Positions 43,701-54,195 are shown, numbered from the stretch's first letter. The stretch is 64,000 bases of DNA from Pleurotus djamor (GCA_029747585.1 JAPEVF010000139.1:1-64000), one strand, 5' to 3'. Translations and numbers: made by a program. Notes: a model not told the origin generated them from the letters alone.

Positions 43701-45790
43701 CATGGTCGGGATTGGGGAAGTTCGTCGAATGCCTCCTTGGCGAATACCGACTCGAACTCCGTAAAGAGGTCTGGAAAGTCGGCATTCCGGGGTTCGGCAG
43801 CCTTGTTCTTCTGAAAGGCGATCGCAAGGCGTTGGGAGATGGTTTCGGAGGCGCGAATTTCCATGGATCGAATCTGAACGGCGTAGTCCGGCGTTGGAGG
43901 TGGGATTGCAGAGAAGAGACGATCTCCGGCATTCGGCTCATAGACATCGGGGTCGTCAGAGTCGTCTGTCTCCAACAGTGCAGGCAAGTCAACGGGTTCG
44001 TCGTCGATGAACGGCGTTGGACCGAGTCGGCATTGGCGCAAGTGGCGGGATTCGCGATGTCGAATACGGCGGATCTCTTTGACTTCTTCTCGGCAAGTAC
44101 TGCAAACTCGAGGGCAACGGCTCATTTTGACTTCTTTGGTTTGCCAGTTGACCTCGGGATTGTGTTCCTTGAGCCAAGAGTAGCCGACGATGATATCTTG
44201 CTTGCCAATGTTGGTGACCGCAAATAGTGCACGCTCTGAGTGATCCTTGTAGCGCAAGACCAAGTCCACAACTTCACGAATGGAGCCTTCCTGATTCATG
44301 GTGCCGTCAACGTTGTAGACCGGGATTGGGGATGAGAGAGGCCTTGTCGAAAAACCACATTTCTCAACATAGTTGGGGTGGATGAACAATCCTGATGCTC
44401 CGCTGTCGAGGAGGGCATGCAAGTGGAAGCGGGATTCGGTATCAGTCGCTTGAACGGAGATGTCCATGTCCAACGAGAGAGCAGACGGCGTTGCGGAGAC
44501 TTGAAACCTCTTGGGTAGTCGTTTCTCCCAGCCAGGCCTTCGGATTTTGGGGGGTGTTGGTACACCTTTGCTTTCTTGCGGGGTATCGGGATTCGCTGGT
44601 GTAGGTGCGGGATTCGTTTCTTCGGGATTCGTTTCCGTTACCACACTTGGCTCTTCCACTGGGAGGCAGGAGAAGCGATTGAACGCCGTTGACGGTGTAC
44701 CAGGGATTCGTCGGCGTTGGGGCAGTTCCTTCGTCTTGTCTTTGACTCGGGGGTTCGTCTTGGTGGACCGTGACAGTTTGTCCAGCAGGCGTTCAGCCTC
44801 TTCCTTGGTCATATGTTGCAAATCAAATTGACAAGGGCAATCCCGATCTTCGTGTTCCGTAGAACTACAGCGAAGGCATTGGATCGGGATTGGCCGGGGT
44901 TCGTGATGGTTAATTGCAGCAGGGATTGGGAGAGAGGGAGGTGCTTGTTCAGGGAGGTCGACGGTTTCCAACGGCGTTCGGGATTCAGCAGCGCGGAACG
45001 CAGAGTTGGCTTGCATATTGTTCCAGATGGTTTGTGCTGCTGTGTACCAGCCAATGGTGTCGTCGTCTCCGGGATTCAAAACCGAAGATTCTGCAATTTG
45101 GTCTTGAATGCCGCGGTGAAGACCTTTCCTGAACTTGAGTGTGAGCTGGGCACCAAGAGGGTAGTCTGCTTGGTCTGCCATTTCCTGGAACTCGTCTAGG
45201 TATTCGTCAAAGGTCCGGTTGTGCTGATGCCAGGTCGATGACTCGAGTTTAACTCGAGCCAGCTCCCTTTCATTCAGAGGAAAGAACCGAGATTTGAACG
45301 CCGTTTCGAACGCCGTCCAAGTAGTGGTGTTGGCGGTATTCATTCGGAAGCATCGGTTGGCATATTCCTGTGCACGACCTTTGGAGAAATACGAGAGAGT
45401 CCAGAGAATGCGGGCTTGGTCACTGACAAACAAGTCTGGACGGAGTTGGAACCAGATGTTCACGCTGTTGAGAAAGTGAACGCCGTTTGCCCTGCTGCCA
45501 TCGAAGGCTGGAGGGTTGGCGGGTTTGAGTTTCTCACCGCGTGGGGCCGGGATTCGAACCGTAGACGGAGGAGTGACCGGGGTTGGGGGTTCAGCCATGG
45601 GTGGAGATGGCGAACGGGGAGGGAGTTGCATGCGAGCTGCAATGGCATCAAGGGTTTGAGATATTCGCGCTATCGCAATGCCTTGTGAGTCTGCCAATGC
45701 CGCTTGCTTTTGCAAGTCCGACCACAAGCTACTGATTGCTTGAACGGCGTTCGCTGGCAAGGCGACGGGCTGTTCAGGCATCGAACTCAT
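40679..45790 (-). CDS. Gag-Pol polyprotein with chromodomain
   Basis: One open frame of 1703 codons with no frameshift between gag and pol. Approximate residues: Gag with FKSRFFPLNERELARVKL about 170-190; zinc knuckle CLRCSSTEHEDRDC about 304-317; aspartic protease LLDSGASG about 460; reverse transcriptase with VIYLDDILIF about 858; RNase H with LEADSSDFATGAVLSQ about 1007; integrase zinc motif H-H-C-C about 1228-1270, then DDE domain (VDFIVEL, VVSDRGTQF) about 1304-1400; chromodomain (YLVHWKGHGIEADTWEPVENL) about 1600-1645. All catalytic motifs look intact, so it may be autonomous. The frame continues through the polypurine tract into the 3' LTR. The stop given at 40679 lies just after the N at 40692, so the true C-terminus may be longer. 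Confidence 0.92.
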   Translation of the reverse strand: MSSMPEQPVALPANAVQAISSLWSDLQKQAALADSQGIAIARISQTLDAIAARMQLPPRSPSPPMAEPPTPVTPPSTVRIPAPRGEKLKPANPPAFDGSRANGVHFLNSVNIWFQLRPDLFVSDQARILWTLSYFSKGRAQEYANRCFRMNTANTTTWTAFETAFKSRFFPLNERELARVKLESSTWHQHNRTFDEYLDEFQEMADQADYPLGAQLTLKFRKGLHRGIQDQIAESSVLNPGDDDTIGWYTAAQTIWNNMQANSAFRAAESRTPLETVDLPEQAPPSLPIPAAINHHEPRPIPIQCLRCSSTEHEDRDCPCQFDLQHMTKEEAERLLDKLSRSTKTNPRVKDKTKELPQRRRIPGTPSTAFNRFSCLPVEEPSVVTETNPEETNPAPTPANPDTPQESKGVPTPPKIRRPGWEKRLPKRFQVSATPSALSLDMDISVQATDTESRFHLHALLDSGASGLFIHPNYVEKCGFSTRPLSSPIPVYNVDGTMNQEGSIREVVDLVLRYKDHSERALFAVTNIGKQDIIVGYSWLKEHNPEVNWQTKEVKMSRCPRVCSTCREEVKEIRRIRHRESRHLRQCRLGPTPFIDDEPVDLPALLETDDSDDPDVYEPNAGDRLFSAIPPPTPDYAVQIRSMEIRASETISQRLAIAFQKNKAAEPRNADFPDLFTEFESVFAKEAFDELPQSRPWDHAIELVDGSEPANCKVYPLSPVEQRELDAFIEENLNTGRIRPSKSPMASPVFFIKKKDGSLRLVQDYRKLNSMTIKNRYPIPLISELVDKLKNARYFTKLDVRWGYNNVRIKEGDEWKAAFRTNRGLFEPLVMFFGLTNSPGTFQTMMNDLFRDLITEGVVVIYLDDILIFTESRDEHRKVLQRVLKILQDNKLYLRPEKCEFEQTKIEYLGVVVSEGKVEMDPAKIAGVAEWPEPRNQTELQSFLGFVNFYRRFMKDYSHIARPLFDIQNAKEWTWTGRERTAFEQIKGLITSEPILAAPIESRPWRLEADSSDFATGAVLSQLNPEDDKWHPVAFFSKSLSPAERNYEIHDKEMLSIIRGLEEWRHYLEGAETEFEIWTDHKNLEYFTKAQKLNRRQARWSLYLSRFDFTLHHRPGRSMGKPDALSRRADHGNGKDDNQNQVLLKPAFFAVRAVETALEGEEIGILGEIRAGLRSGTLEEPVAKAALEVKKLRGSRKAVRGSEWEEDNGLLLFRGKVYVPNTGDLRRRIVEQHHDSKVAGHPGRFKTLELVSRNYWWPNLSRYIGSYTKHCDLCLRTKPQRRMPLGELTPLEIPEERWKRISVDFIVELPQSDGYDAIMNVVDYVSKRAHFIPTHTTVSALGAANLFLQHVWKLHGLPNAVVSDRGTQFIAEFTREIYDKLGIQLAASTSYHPQTDGQTERCNQELEQYLRTYTNQRQNNWAQLLPMAEFAYNNHIHNTTQQTPFILDTGRHPRMGFEPRTSGRVEEAKEFVSRMKTAVEEAKSAIAKAQDDMKRYYDQRRTPMPHLNPGDKVWLDSSDINLYQPSKKLAHARLGPYKILAKVGKMSYRLELPPALSRLHPVFPIVKLMPWDEDPIESRRPRTPPPPELVDGEEEYEVDFIKNSRRFGRWKKLQYLVHWKGHGIEADTWEPVENLGNAKKKIAEFHKANPDAIQAANAVHNIWRKKKDLKAATDNWRQRHEPMRRDAASRRGGSVRGHSXSNP
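40710..40724 (-). other. Polypurine tract
   Basis: Minus strand AGGAGGGGGGGTAG immediately before the 3' LTR, the usual primer site for plus-strand synthesis. It is part of the coding frame (SRRGGSV). The same tract recurs at 46670-46684. Confidence 0.8.
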
Positions 45791-45896
45791 GGTTGGGTGG
45801 GGAGACGCAAGAGTAGTAGTCGTTGAGGAATCGGGATTCGTTCCGGGATTCGAGAACGAATATACTACTGGTGCGTATGGGGTGAGCCTTTTCTAC

Positions 45897-46669
45897 TGTA
45901 AGGGCAACTCCGAGAGGGGCTCAGGGGAACTCCTAGGTGGAGGGAATCCGAAGTATATTAGTCATAGCTAGGAATAGCTAAGTACCTACTCACCTAGGTG
46001 GAGGGAATCCGAAGAGAAAAGGCTAAGGATTCCCACCCACCTAGGGCGGCTCTATATACTAACTATGGACAGTACATAATAATTATAAGTAATGTGTAAG
46101 GTAACATGTGTTCTACAGCAATGCTGTAGAGCACACAATAGCACCGAATCCCGACTGAACGGCGTTCGTACGGGATTCGACTTGTAACAAACGAATGAAA
46201 GAAAAGGAAAGTGAGAGAGAGAGGAAAGAGGGAAAGGGAAAGGAGTGAGGGATTGGCGAATCCCGAAATGACGAATACAGTGGGGTTCGGGATTCGTCCG
46301 GGATTCGACAAGTGTACAAATGTACAAGTGTACAAGTCCGAAGGGTGGCAAGGTTCGACCGGGGTTCGAGGTTGGCAACTTGTGATGGGCGTAGCTCATG
46401 GGGCATTGTAGATTAAGGAAAGCCCTTGCAGGAGGATAATAGTATAGGTGTATACTACCTCCTGCAACACTCAGAAGATTGTTACGGTCACTTATGGAAG
46501 TGGGGTTGGGCGACGAAGGATGGTGATGGGAGCGCGCGGGGTGCGAACGGCATTCGCACCGGGATTCGGGATTCGACCGGGATTCGTAGCAGCGATGGTG
46601 GGCGGGGNAGANCCTGTAAGGAGGTGGAAACAGAGGGGCTAGGGGNTTGGAATTGAGTGTCCCCTTACA
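45897..46669 (-). repeat. Shared LTR between tandem elements
   Basis: 773 bp including Ns at 46608, 46612 and 46646. It is 5' LTR for the element on its left and 3' LTR for the truncated element on its right. It differs from the LTR at 39941 at a few percent of positions and matches the solo LTR at 38172 better in some stretches (for example near the hairpin). Confidence 0.9.
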
Positions 46670-48789
46670 CTACCCCCCCTCCTAGATGCGGCGTCTCGAC
46701 GCATAGGTTCATGTTTCCTTTGCCAGTGGGGTTCATGTTTCCTTCGCCAGTTCTCCGCGGCAGCCTTCACATCTGTTCTGCTCTGCCATATGCTGAGAGC
46801 AGCGTTCGCAGCTTGAATCGCGTCGGGATTCGCCTTGTGGAATTCCGCTATCTTCTTCTTTGCGTTACCCAGGTTTTCGACTGGTTCCCAAGTGTCTGCT
46901 TCAATCCCGTGGCCTTTCCAGTGCACAAGGTATTGAAGCTTTTTCCATCTTCCAAAACGTCGACTGTTCTTGATAAAGTCTACCTCATATTCTTCTTCGC
47001 CGTCGACAAGCTCAGGAGGCGGCGGGGTTCGTGGTCTCCGGGATTCGATTGGGTCCTCATCCCAAGGCGTCAGCTTCACAATTGGGAATACCGGGTGGAG
47101 GCGGGATAGGGCTGGTGGCAACTCAAGACGATAAGACATTTTTCCAACCTTTGCAAGAATCTTGTATGGGCCTAAGCGTGCATGTGCAAGTTTCTTGGAG
47201 GGTTGATAAAGATTAATATCGGACGAGTCGAGCCAGACCTTGTCCCCGGGATTCAGATGCGGCATCGGCGTTCGGCGTTGGTCATAGTACCTCTTCATGT
47301 CGTCCTGGGCTTTGGCAATGGCAGACTTCGCTTCTTCAACAGCAGTTTTCATCCGGGATACAAACTCTTTTGCTTCTTCAACTCGACCACTGGTCCGGGG
47401 TTCGAATCCCATGCGGGGATGACGGCCAGTGTCGAGGATGAACGACGTTTGCTGAGTCGTATTGTGGATGTGGTTGTTGTATGCGAATTCCGCCATTGGC
47501 AAAAGTTGAGCCCAGTTGTTCTGACGCTGATTGGTGTAAGTTCGAAGGTACTGTTCCAGTTCTTGATTACACCGTTCGGTCTGACCATCTGTTTGAGGAT
47601 GGTACGACGTCGATGCTGCAAGTTGAATCCCGAGTTTTTCGTAAATTTCCCGCGTGAACTCCGCAATGAACTGCGTTCCACGATCTGAGACAACGGCGTT
47701 CGGAAGCCCGTGGAGTTTCCAGACATGTTGAAGGAACAAGTTGGCCGCGCCCAATGCCGAAACGGTGGTGTGTGTCGGGATAAAGTGAGCTCGTTTACTG
47801 ACATAGTCAACCACATTCATAATGGCATCATAGCCATCAGACTGAGGGAGCTCAACAATAAAGTCCACACTGATGCGCTTCCACCGCTCTTCAGGGATTT
47901 CCAACGGCGTTAGCTCTCCCAACGGCATTCGGCGTTGAGGCTTGGTGCGAAGACACAAGTCACAATGCTTGGTGTAGGAGCCGATGTAGCGAGAGAGGTT
48001 GGGCCACCAGTAGTTGCGGGATACGAGTTCCAATGTCTTGAAACGACCAGGGTGTCCAGCTACCTTGGAGTCGTGGTGCTGTTCAACGATACGGCGTCGA
48101 AGATCTCCGGTATTCGGCACATAGACTTTGCCTCGAAAAAGCAACAGACCATTGTCTTCTTCCCATTCTGAACCCCGAACGGCCTTGCGTGAACCCCGAA
48201 GCTTTTTGACTTCGAGAGCGGCTTTGGCAACAGGTTCTTCCAGAGTCCCAGAGCGCAATCCCGCGCGGATTTCACCCAGAATACCTATTTCCTCCCCTTC
48301 CAACGCCGTTTCGACTGCTCAAACGGCGAAGAAAGCGGGTTTCAAAAGTACTTGGTTCTGGTTGTCGTCCTTTCCATTGCCATGGTCAGCGCGGCGGGAT
48401 AGAGCGTCGGGTTTCCCCATAGAACGGCCAGGTCGGTGATGAAGAGTGAAATCGAAGCGGGATAGATAGAGAGACCATCTAGCTTGACGGCGATTGAGTT
48501 TCTGCGCCTTGGTGAAGTACTCTAGATTTTTGTGGTCAGTCCATATCTCGAACTCTGTTTCAGCACCTTCAAGGTAATGCCGCCATTCTTCAAGTCCACG
48601 AATAATAGAAAGCATCTCTTTATCGTGAATCTCGTAGTTGCGCTCTGCCGGGGATAGGGATTTGGAAAAGAAGGCCACAGGATGCCATTTGTCGTCCTCG
48701 GGGTTCAACTGCGAGAGAACGGCGCCAGTTGCAAAGTCTGAGCTGTCAGCCTCAAGTCGCCACGGCCGGGATTCGATGGGAGCCACCAA
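46639..48789 (-). pseudogene. RNase H-integrase-chromodomain fragment
   Basis: Two frames in register: RNase H part to 48319 and integrase plus chromodomain from 48303 down. They are separated by a TGA at 48321-48319 where the intact copy has CGA (FAVRAVETALEG), a C to T change at a CpG. The C-terminus differs by an insertion (repeated HEPHWQRKHEP) relative to the intact copy. Not functional as a whole. Confidence 0.85.
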
Positions 48790-48803
48790 GATGGGCTCAG
48801 AGG
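46670..48803 (-). mobile_element. Second chromovirus copy, truncated
   Basis: The 3' part of the same element, starting with the polypurine tract and extending back to the start of RNase H, highly similar to 40710-42825. It ends abruptly at 48803 where the foldback-like sequence begins. Gag, protease and reverse transcriptase are absent. Confidence 0.9.
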
Positions 48804-50467
48804 TGCTGGGTGAAAGGGGGACCCTTGGAGCATATCTAGTTATTGAGCAAAGTTGAAATCACTTTGAAGATTCTGCAAGTTTGCTGATTTCAATCATTTG
48901 CTCCCACTGGTACTTTGCTTATCCTACTTGTATATTCTTGATACCTTCAGTTCTACCTGTTTGATATGGGTGTATTAGGGATGCTTTGAGCATTCTAGAT
49001 GGGATTTACACTTCCAGGTAGAATGGGGAAGATGTTCTTATACACTTTTTAAATCTTCAACCACCAATATGCATGTTCTGGAAAGCCACCTTGCATACTA
49101 TTCATTCTAGCAATCTTAACCATTCCCTCTACTTTGAAAGCATAATACTGTCTTGACAGGTACAGACTAGCATGGGAGTAGCAGAGTGATAGATAAGAAG
49201 GGAAAGAGATGAATAGCATAGATGTAGCAAATTTGGACATTCTCAGAAATGCTAATTTCACCCAAAGATATCCCAAACCTTAGGAACATGCTTGTTGCCT
49301 GAAAGAGTGTGAACAACATGAGAGAACCAGCTAAACATGTATTAACATCTATGGGAGCAATAGAGACAGAAACAGACCAAAGTAGATATGAATGGTGGGG
49401 TGGATCATGATTGAAACCAAGGGTGTTTCAGAATTCACCAAAGTAGATCCAACTTTGCTCAATAACTAGAAATGCTCCAAGGGTCCTGCTTTCACTCAGA
49501 GGCTTAGAATTCAGAGATCTAGTGTTTCGCAAATTTTGGCATTTTCCCACGGTCAATATTTTGTTCCCAGAGTCAATAATGACCCTGGGTGGCCGAAGTT
49601 TCATTAGGAATTCAGCTTTTCCCACAGTTTGAAGAAGGTTCTCACAGTCACAATATTATTCTCACAGTCAGTAATAGATATATTGACCGAGTTTTTTGAA
49701 TGGTACACAGCTGGGGTAAAGATTTGGTGGGGATTGGCCAATACTAATTGCTAGAGGGCAAAGCAAGGCTTTTGTTGCGCATTTTGGGCGCTTCCCGCTT
49801 TCCCACGGTCAGAAAATTATTCTCACGATTAGTTGAAAAACTTTCTCACGCTAACAAATATTTTCCCACAGTCAGTCAAATTTTCCCACGCTTCTGAAAG
49901 GTAGCGGTCGCATTCCATTACACTTCTGAGAAAGTTCTCACGGTAAGTATATTTTTCCCACGGTCAATGTAACCGCTATTGAATCCTACAATTTTGAAAT
50001 TTTCCCACGGTCAGTAAAATTTTCTCACGCTTCCCACGGTCACAAAAATGTTCCCACAGTCAATATATAACCCTGCAAATTCAAAACCCCCTACATCCAG
50101 GCTAATGTGCGCTTTTTTGAAATATTTTCCCACGGTCAATAGCAGCAAAAAGGGGGCTATCCACCGCTCTCTTCAACAAAAATTCCCACAGTCACAAAAT
50201 GTATCCCACAGTCAGTATTAATAATCAGTCTCACAGTCAATAGTCTAGACAGGGCTGCAAGCCCCCTATTCANCCCCCCTGCTCCTATTAGTCATTTTAT
50301 TATATTTATTATTATTCCATTTATTAAATAGTTATCCACAATGCATTATGTATTTCTTATCTGTATTGATAAACTGATCTTATCTCATGATCTACCATCG
50401 TCGACATATTATATAAGCTGTTCCTCTGCCAAACTCATAATGCATTTCACCTAGGCCAACTGCCACA
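48804..50467. mobile_element. Foldback-like element, copy 1 (half)
   Basis: Begins at GTGCTGGGTGAAAGG, the edge of the central spacer of the intact copy at 55.3-58.2 kb. It runs through the spacer and one arm. The opposite arm is missing, replaced by the chromovirus fragment. The outer end is less certain; CACCTAGGCCAACTGCC near 50450-50466 resembles the terminal CTAGGGCAACTACC of copy 2. The stretch about 50280-50450 is diverged and AT-rich. No protein-coding gene inside. Confidence 0.7.
49543..50240 (+). repeat. Subterminal TTCCCACGGTCA-like array (copy 1)
   Basis: Roughly fifteen irregularly spaced copies of TTCCCACGGTCA and variants (ttcccacagtca, ttctcacggta). Clear examples near 49543, 49800, 49870, 49955, 50005 and 50127. 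Likely protein-binding sites of the element. Confidence 0.85.
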
Positions 50468-50590
50468 ATGCAATTCTCGCCTGGCTGCGGCCATGTAGTA
50501 ATGTATTAATCTCACAGCATATGGTGGATCAGGACCCATTGAGCCATGTGTTGAAGTCAGAGGTTTATGTTTTGTTTTTCCTGGAAAATC

Positions 50591-53092
50591 ATGCTGACTC
50601 AGCGATCTAGACCGCAAACTCGAAATTGGGCCAAGGGCAAGCAACTGGAATTTTTCAATAGTCACCTCGAGGGATTCCTCGAAGCCGTCCATGCCTCTGG
50701 CGACACGAAGGCCATTGCCGACAACGTCGTCAACCGATATTTCGAGCTCTTCGACTGGAGGCTCCCCGTCAGTCAAGACCCCACGCCCGATGCACCCCTA
50801 CCCAATTCATTAAAGGTTCTTTCCGCAGAGGAAACAAAGCTGAAAGGGCGTGTTGTCGCCAAGATGCGCACTGTGAGTATACTCTAATCATATATACATA
50901 CTCAATTCCTGACTAGTCATCCCCAGTCAATTACGAACTGGCTTCACTATAACGCCACAAAAACCGTCTCCTCTCTGAAACACCTCAAGTCGACCGATAC
51001 ACGCGATCCCTACGCTCTGTTACTGAGTAAGCTATCGGGGGTTGGGACGAGACCACCTAAACGTGCAAATGCATGGGAGGTATGCTCGAAGCCAAACTTC
51101 AATACCTACAAGGACGAGGTTGACAATCTCTTCGAGGCCTCCGGAAAGGAAAAGAAGTACAGGGCAACGGAACGCAACAAATTCATGTCGGCGCGGTTTT
51201 CTAAACTTCCAGAAGCACAGCGCCTCGCCTGGGAAAAGCAAGCCCAAGAACAGTATGATGTGGAAGTTCAAGCACGAGCCGATCGTGTCAAACGTATCAC
51301 ATCCTTGAGCCCGGTGGAACGCCAGGAGTACGTGCATGTTTATACTTTTGATAACCTTAAGTGACCTATCTTCTTTTTCTAGAGCTCTCCGCCGACTTGG
51401 CGACTTCTTTTGGCCAATTCTGGAAGGAGTCAGCACAATTCTAAACATGCACGTTTCGGTATTCGTAGGTGGTCCTGAGCCTGCGCGAGGAGGTGCACTG
51501 AATGTGTTGAGGTAAGCTTACAAGGATTTTCCCTCTTTTTGCTAAGTAAGGCATTGTTTTTCCAGCTTGCATTCGGGTCAAAACCGCGACGCCATCCCGA
51601 AGACCTGGGGAGAGGCAGATCCAAAGAGGTTTGAGGCAGTCACCGACAGCTTTCTGGCCTATCTCGAAACTTGTTATAGTATGTCACAGCTTCCCTCCGT
51701 TGGTGTACTCATGTAACCTTTGCCTATCAGCATTAGAGGATCGTGCAGCCTCCGCCATTCCTGGAGCTCCAACTGGTCAGGGCTCCCGAACATTGCGGAC
51801 GACACTTCGGTCTCAGAACCTGGCTTCATCGAGCAAGTCTCATCCGCCTTCACATGAGGCCTCCGACGATGATTCAGACATTTCGGATCATCGTTCCCGA
51901 TCACGTCATCGCTCCCGTCATCATCACCGTTCCCGCTCGCGCCGTCATTCTCGCCGTCGCCACCATTCCCACCATTCCCGCCGCCGATCTCGGGACTACT
52001 CGTCTGATTCAGAGAGCGTCTCAGGGAATGACCATATTGAATCGGACCACCAAGCCCACCGTGGCAGACATAGAAAACATAAACGCGACCATCGTAACAG
52101 ATCAACCAAGCAAACCACAAGTATCCCCAAGGGCTCGCGGAAGACGCGGACTCGTGGCGAGACTAATGATGATGTTGCAGACGATCGGCGTCCCTCAAAG
52201 AGAAGTCGAAAGCAGCGGGTTATTCTGTCTGATCAAGGTACGTTCTCTATCCATTTCTTTGGCCGTTGTAACTCACAATGATATCAGAATCTGATCCTAT
52301 TATTCCTACCCAAAACATCCGTATTGGGCCCCCCATACATGCGAAGAGAATACCCACTTCGAAGCGTGTGGAGCCAAGTACGTAATTCTTGACCACGCAG
52401 CCGGTTGATCGTCTCAATATGTGATTGTAGGCACATTCGCATATCCCACCTCTAGAGCCAATGCCGACCCTCCATATCTTAAAGCACCCGCCAACGACCC
52501 ATACTGGCCAGACTGGTTTCGATCTCTATATGGTCCGTTTTTCGAGATCACTGGGATGCCCGACGTTTGGTCAACACTCCTTGCAACTTACGTGCTTCTC
52601 GAACGTCAAACTAACTTTGATAACCCTGGTCCGCAGTGTACCCTTCCCGCAGAAGACAGGCCCGAAGAAGTTCACTGGTGGGTTCACCGAGGACGTTCGA
52701 AGTTCCCGACAATAACAGACATAGACTCATTCGCCTCGACCTGGTGGGACTGGTGGAAGGGGATGCAGCCGAAGTGGCGTAATCTTGCCAATGTCTCAGG
52801 CCCTCTGAACCATCGTCACCGCTCCTTCCCCTTGACCATCTCCGAGGCACGCGATGCCTGGACTGAGCTTGATAAACCAGGTCAAAATGGCTTTCTCTCC
52901 GTGGTTGCCACCCTTGGGTGGTTGGGACACGCCATCGAGCATAAGAATAGCTTGCTAGTCCTCTGGAATCGAGAGGTCGTCGAAGGGAGAGATTGGGCTC
53001 TAGCTGCCGCTGATGTAGTTTGGGTCATGCAGCGGATCGCCGTATCGCGCACGCATAGTGGTTTTCCTAATGTCGAAGGTGTCGCTACTTGA
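50591..53092 (+). CDS. HMG-like, SR-rich protein of Agaricomycete type
   Basis: Seven exons: 50591-50872, 50927-51327, 51383-51511, 51566-51678, 51731-52237, 52288-52377, 52431-53092; about 727 aa. All junctions are GT-AG and in phase. Residues about 125-205 (KFMSARFSKLPEAQRLAWEK) recall an HMG box. A Ser/Arg/His-rich stretch (about 330-375; SRSRHRSRHHHRSRSRRHS) recalls splicing-factor RS domains. The C-terminal part has HWWVHRGRSKFPT, STWWDWWKGMQPKWR and GQNGFLSVVATLGWLGHAI, features of a multi-copy family of unknown function in mushroom genomes. An ATG 24 bp upstream in frame is possible. Sits between two foldback copies. Confidence 0.8.
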
Positions 53093-53516
53093 TTCTGTGC
53101 CCTGGTTCCATTCCGTACATTTCTCACTTCTGTAGTGAACACTTCTATTTACGGTGCTGCATATTTATGTTAACTTGGACTCGATATATATATCTGCACG
53201 CCGCTGGACATAGTTTGAATATGTACTTCCCTCAGTATTTACCTTTTGTGGCCTCGATCAGCATGTTGGTGACGAGCGATACAATATATTACCGGTTGGC
53301 TTAGTTGACGACTGAGCGAGAGATGCTCTGGTTTCCCTTCCAAGAGCTCAATCACGATGGATCTTGTTCAATGCACAAATCATCATATTTTGTGGTCGTA
53401 AGAATTTGCGGTCGTAAGAATTCATGATCGAGGTTTAGCGCCAACGTTAACGTTTAGCCTCTCCCCCTACCACCTCTCGTTTCAAGCTATCGGCACATCT
53501 CTTTTTCTCCCTCGTG
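53093..53516. other. Intergenic
   Basis: No supported gene. A tandem duplication of tttgtggtcgtaagaatt/tttgcggtcgtaagaatt occurs near 53390-53422. Confidence 0.4.
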
Positions 53517-54195
53517 ATGGGGCGTCAACCAAAATTCAAGACCGAGACTGAAAGAACTGAGGCTACCCGAGAAAAGCACCGGCGATACTACGAACGGTGC
53601 GTTATTGGACCTAGGTGGTTTCATCTCCCATTCATCCCGGCTCACACAGACACACACAGGCATCGTGCAATAAGACTTGCAAAGGGAAGAGAGAAGTATG
53701 CGCGAGTGCGGGCAGGGGAAAGGGACAAAGGAGGCCTTGACCTTTGAGTAACCAGGTGCGTCTTGTTTGTGTTGCTCTCGTTCATACAAGGCCGTTCATA
53801 CTGGAGCACGTCCTAGCCACACGCCCACCTCTGATATCTCAGCACGGGCGTTACAAGACATACAGGCCCTCGGGAACCACCTTGTGCTTATGCAACAACC
53901 GACCGACACTCAATTCTATGAGAAATTCTGCCAACAGGTTCTCCTTGACGCCGACCCTCGACCTCTCGAAGAAGCGGTGGACTTCGTGACTTCCAACCTC
54001 ACAAAGATCAACAGCAGTCTCGCCGTGATCATTGAGGATGATGGGGTAGGAGATCTGTGGGAGGCAGGGAACCTTATTCACGCGCGGTTTCTTATAACAC
54101 AAACCTTTCTAGAGGATATTCTCGAGCATGTAGCTAACAAGGATTTGAAAGAAGCATTGGGATCTATGTCCCTTTTATTTCAAGGCTTACGCTAG
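53517..54195 (+). CDS. Small basic-N-terminus protein
   Basis: Probable exons 53517-53596, 53660-53705, 53791-54195; about 176 aa. The N-terminus MGRQPKFKTETERTEATREK is followed by HRRYYERHRAIRLAKGREKYA, resembling the short basic region of many small mushroom proteins. The rest is helical and acidic (PLEEAVDFVTSNLTKINSSL, LEDILEHVANKDLKEALG). The second junction is less certain than the first. Function unknown. Confidence 0.6.

Larger units (their letters stand above)
39941..46669 (-). mobile_element. Full-length Ty3/chromovirus retrotransposon
   Basis: LTR 39941-40709, internal region 40710-45896, LTR 45897-46669. Read on the minus strand the order is 5' LTR, a leader of about 106 bp, one long gag-pol frame, a polypurine tract, 3' LTR. 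The Gag, PR, RT, RNase H, integrase, chromodomain order and the chromodomain define a Metaviridae chromovirus. It inserted into the gene at 39585. The expected right flank is missing because a second internal region follows directly. Confidence 0.92.

Noticed and set aside
42914..44227. 437-codon plus-strand frame inside the chromovirus
   Set aside because: It is the antisense of the reverse transcriptase region and has no recognisable motifs.
49049..49276. Small membrane-like protein in the foldback spacer (also 56611-56844)
   Set aside because: Both copies have a short frame but with different breaks, and it lies in the noncoding centre of a repeat.
49500..50250. CRISPR-like array from the repeated TTCCCACGGTCA words
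   Set aside because: Repeats are short, imperfect, irregularly spaced and lie in a eukaryotic inverted-repeat element.
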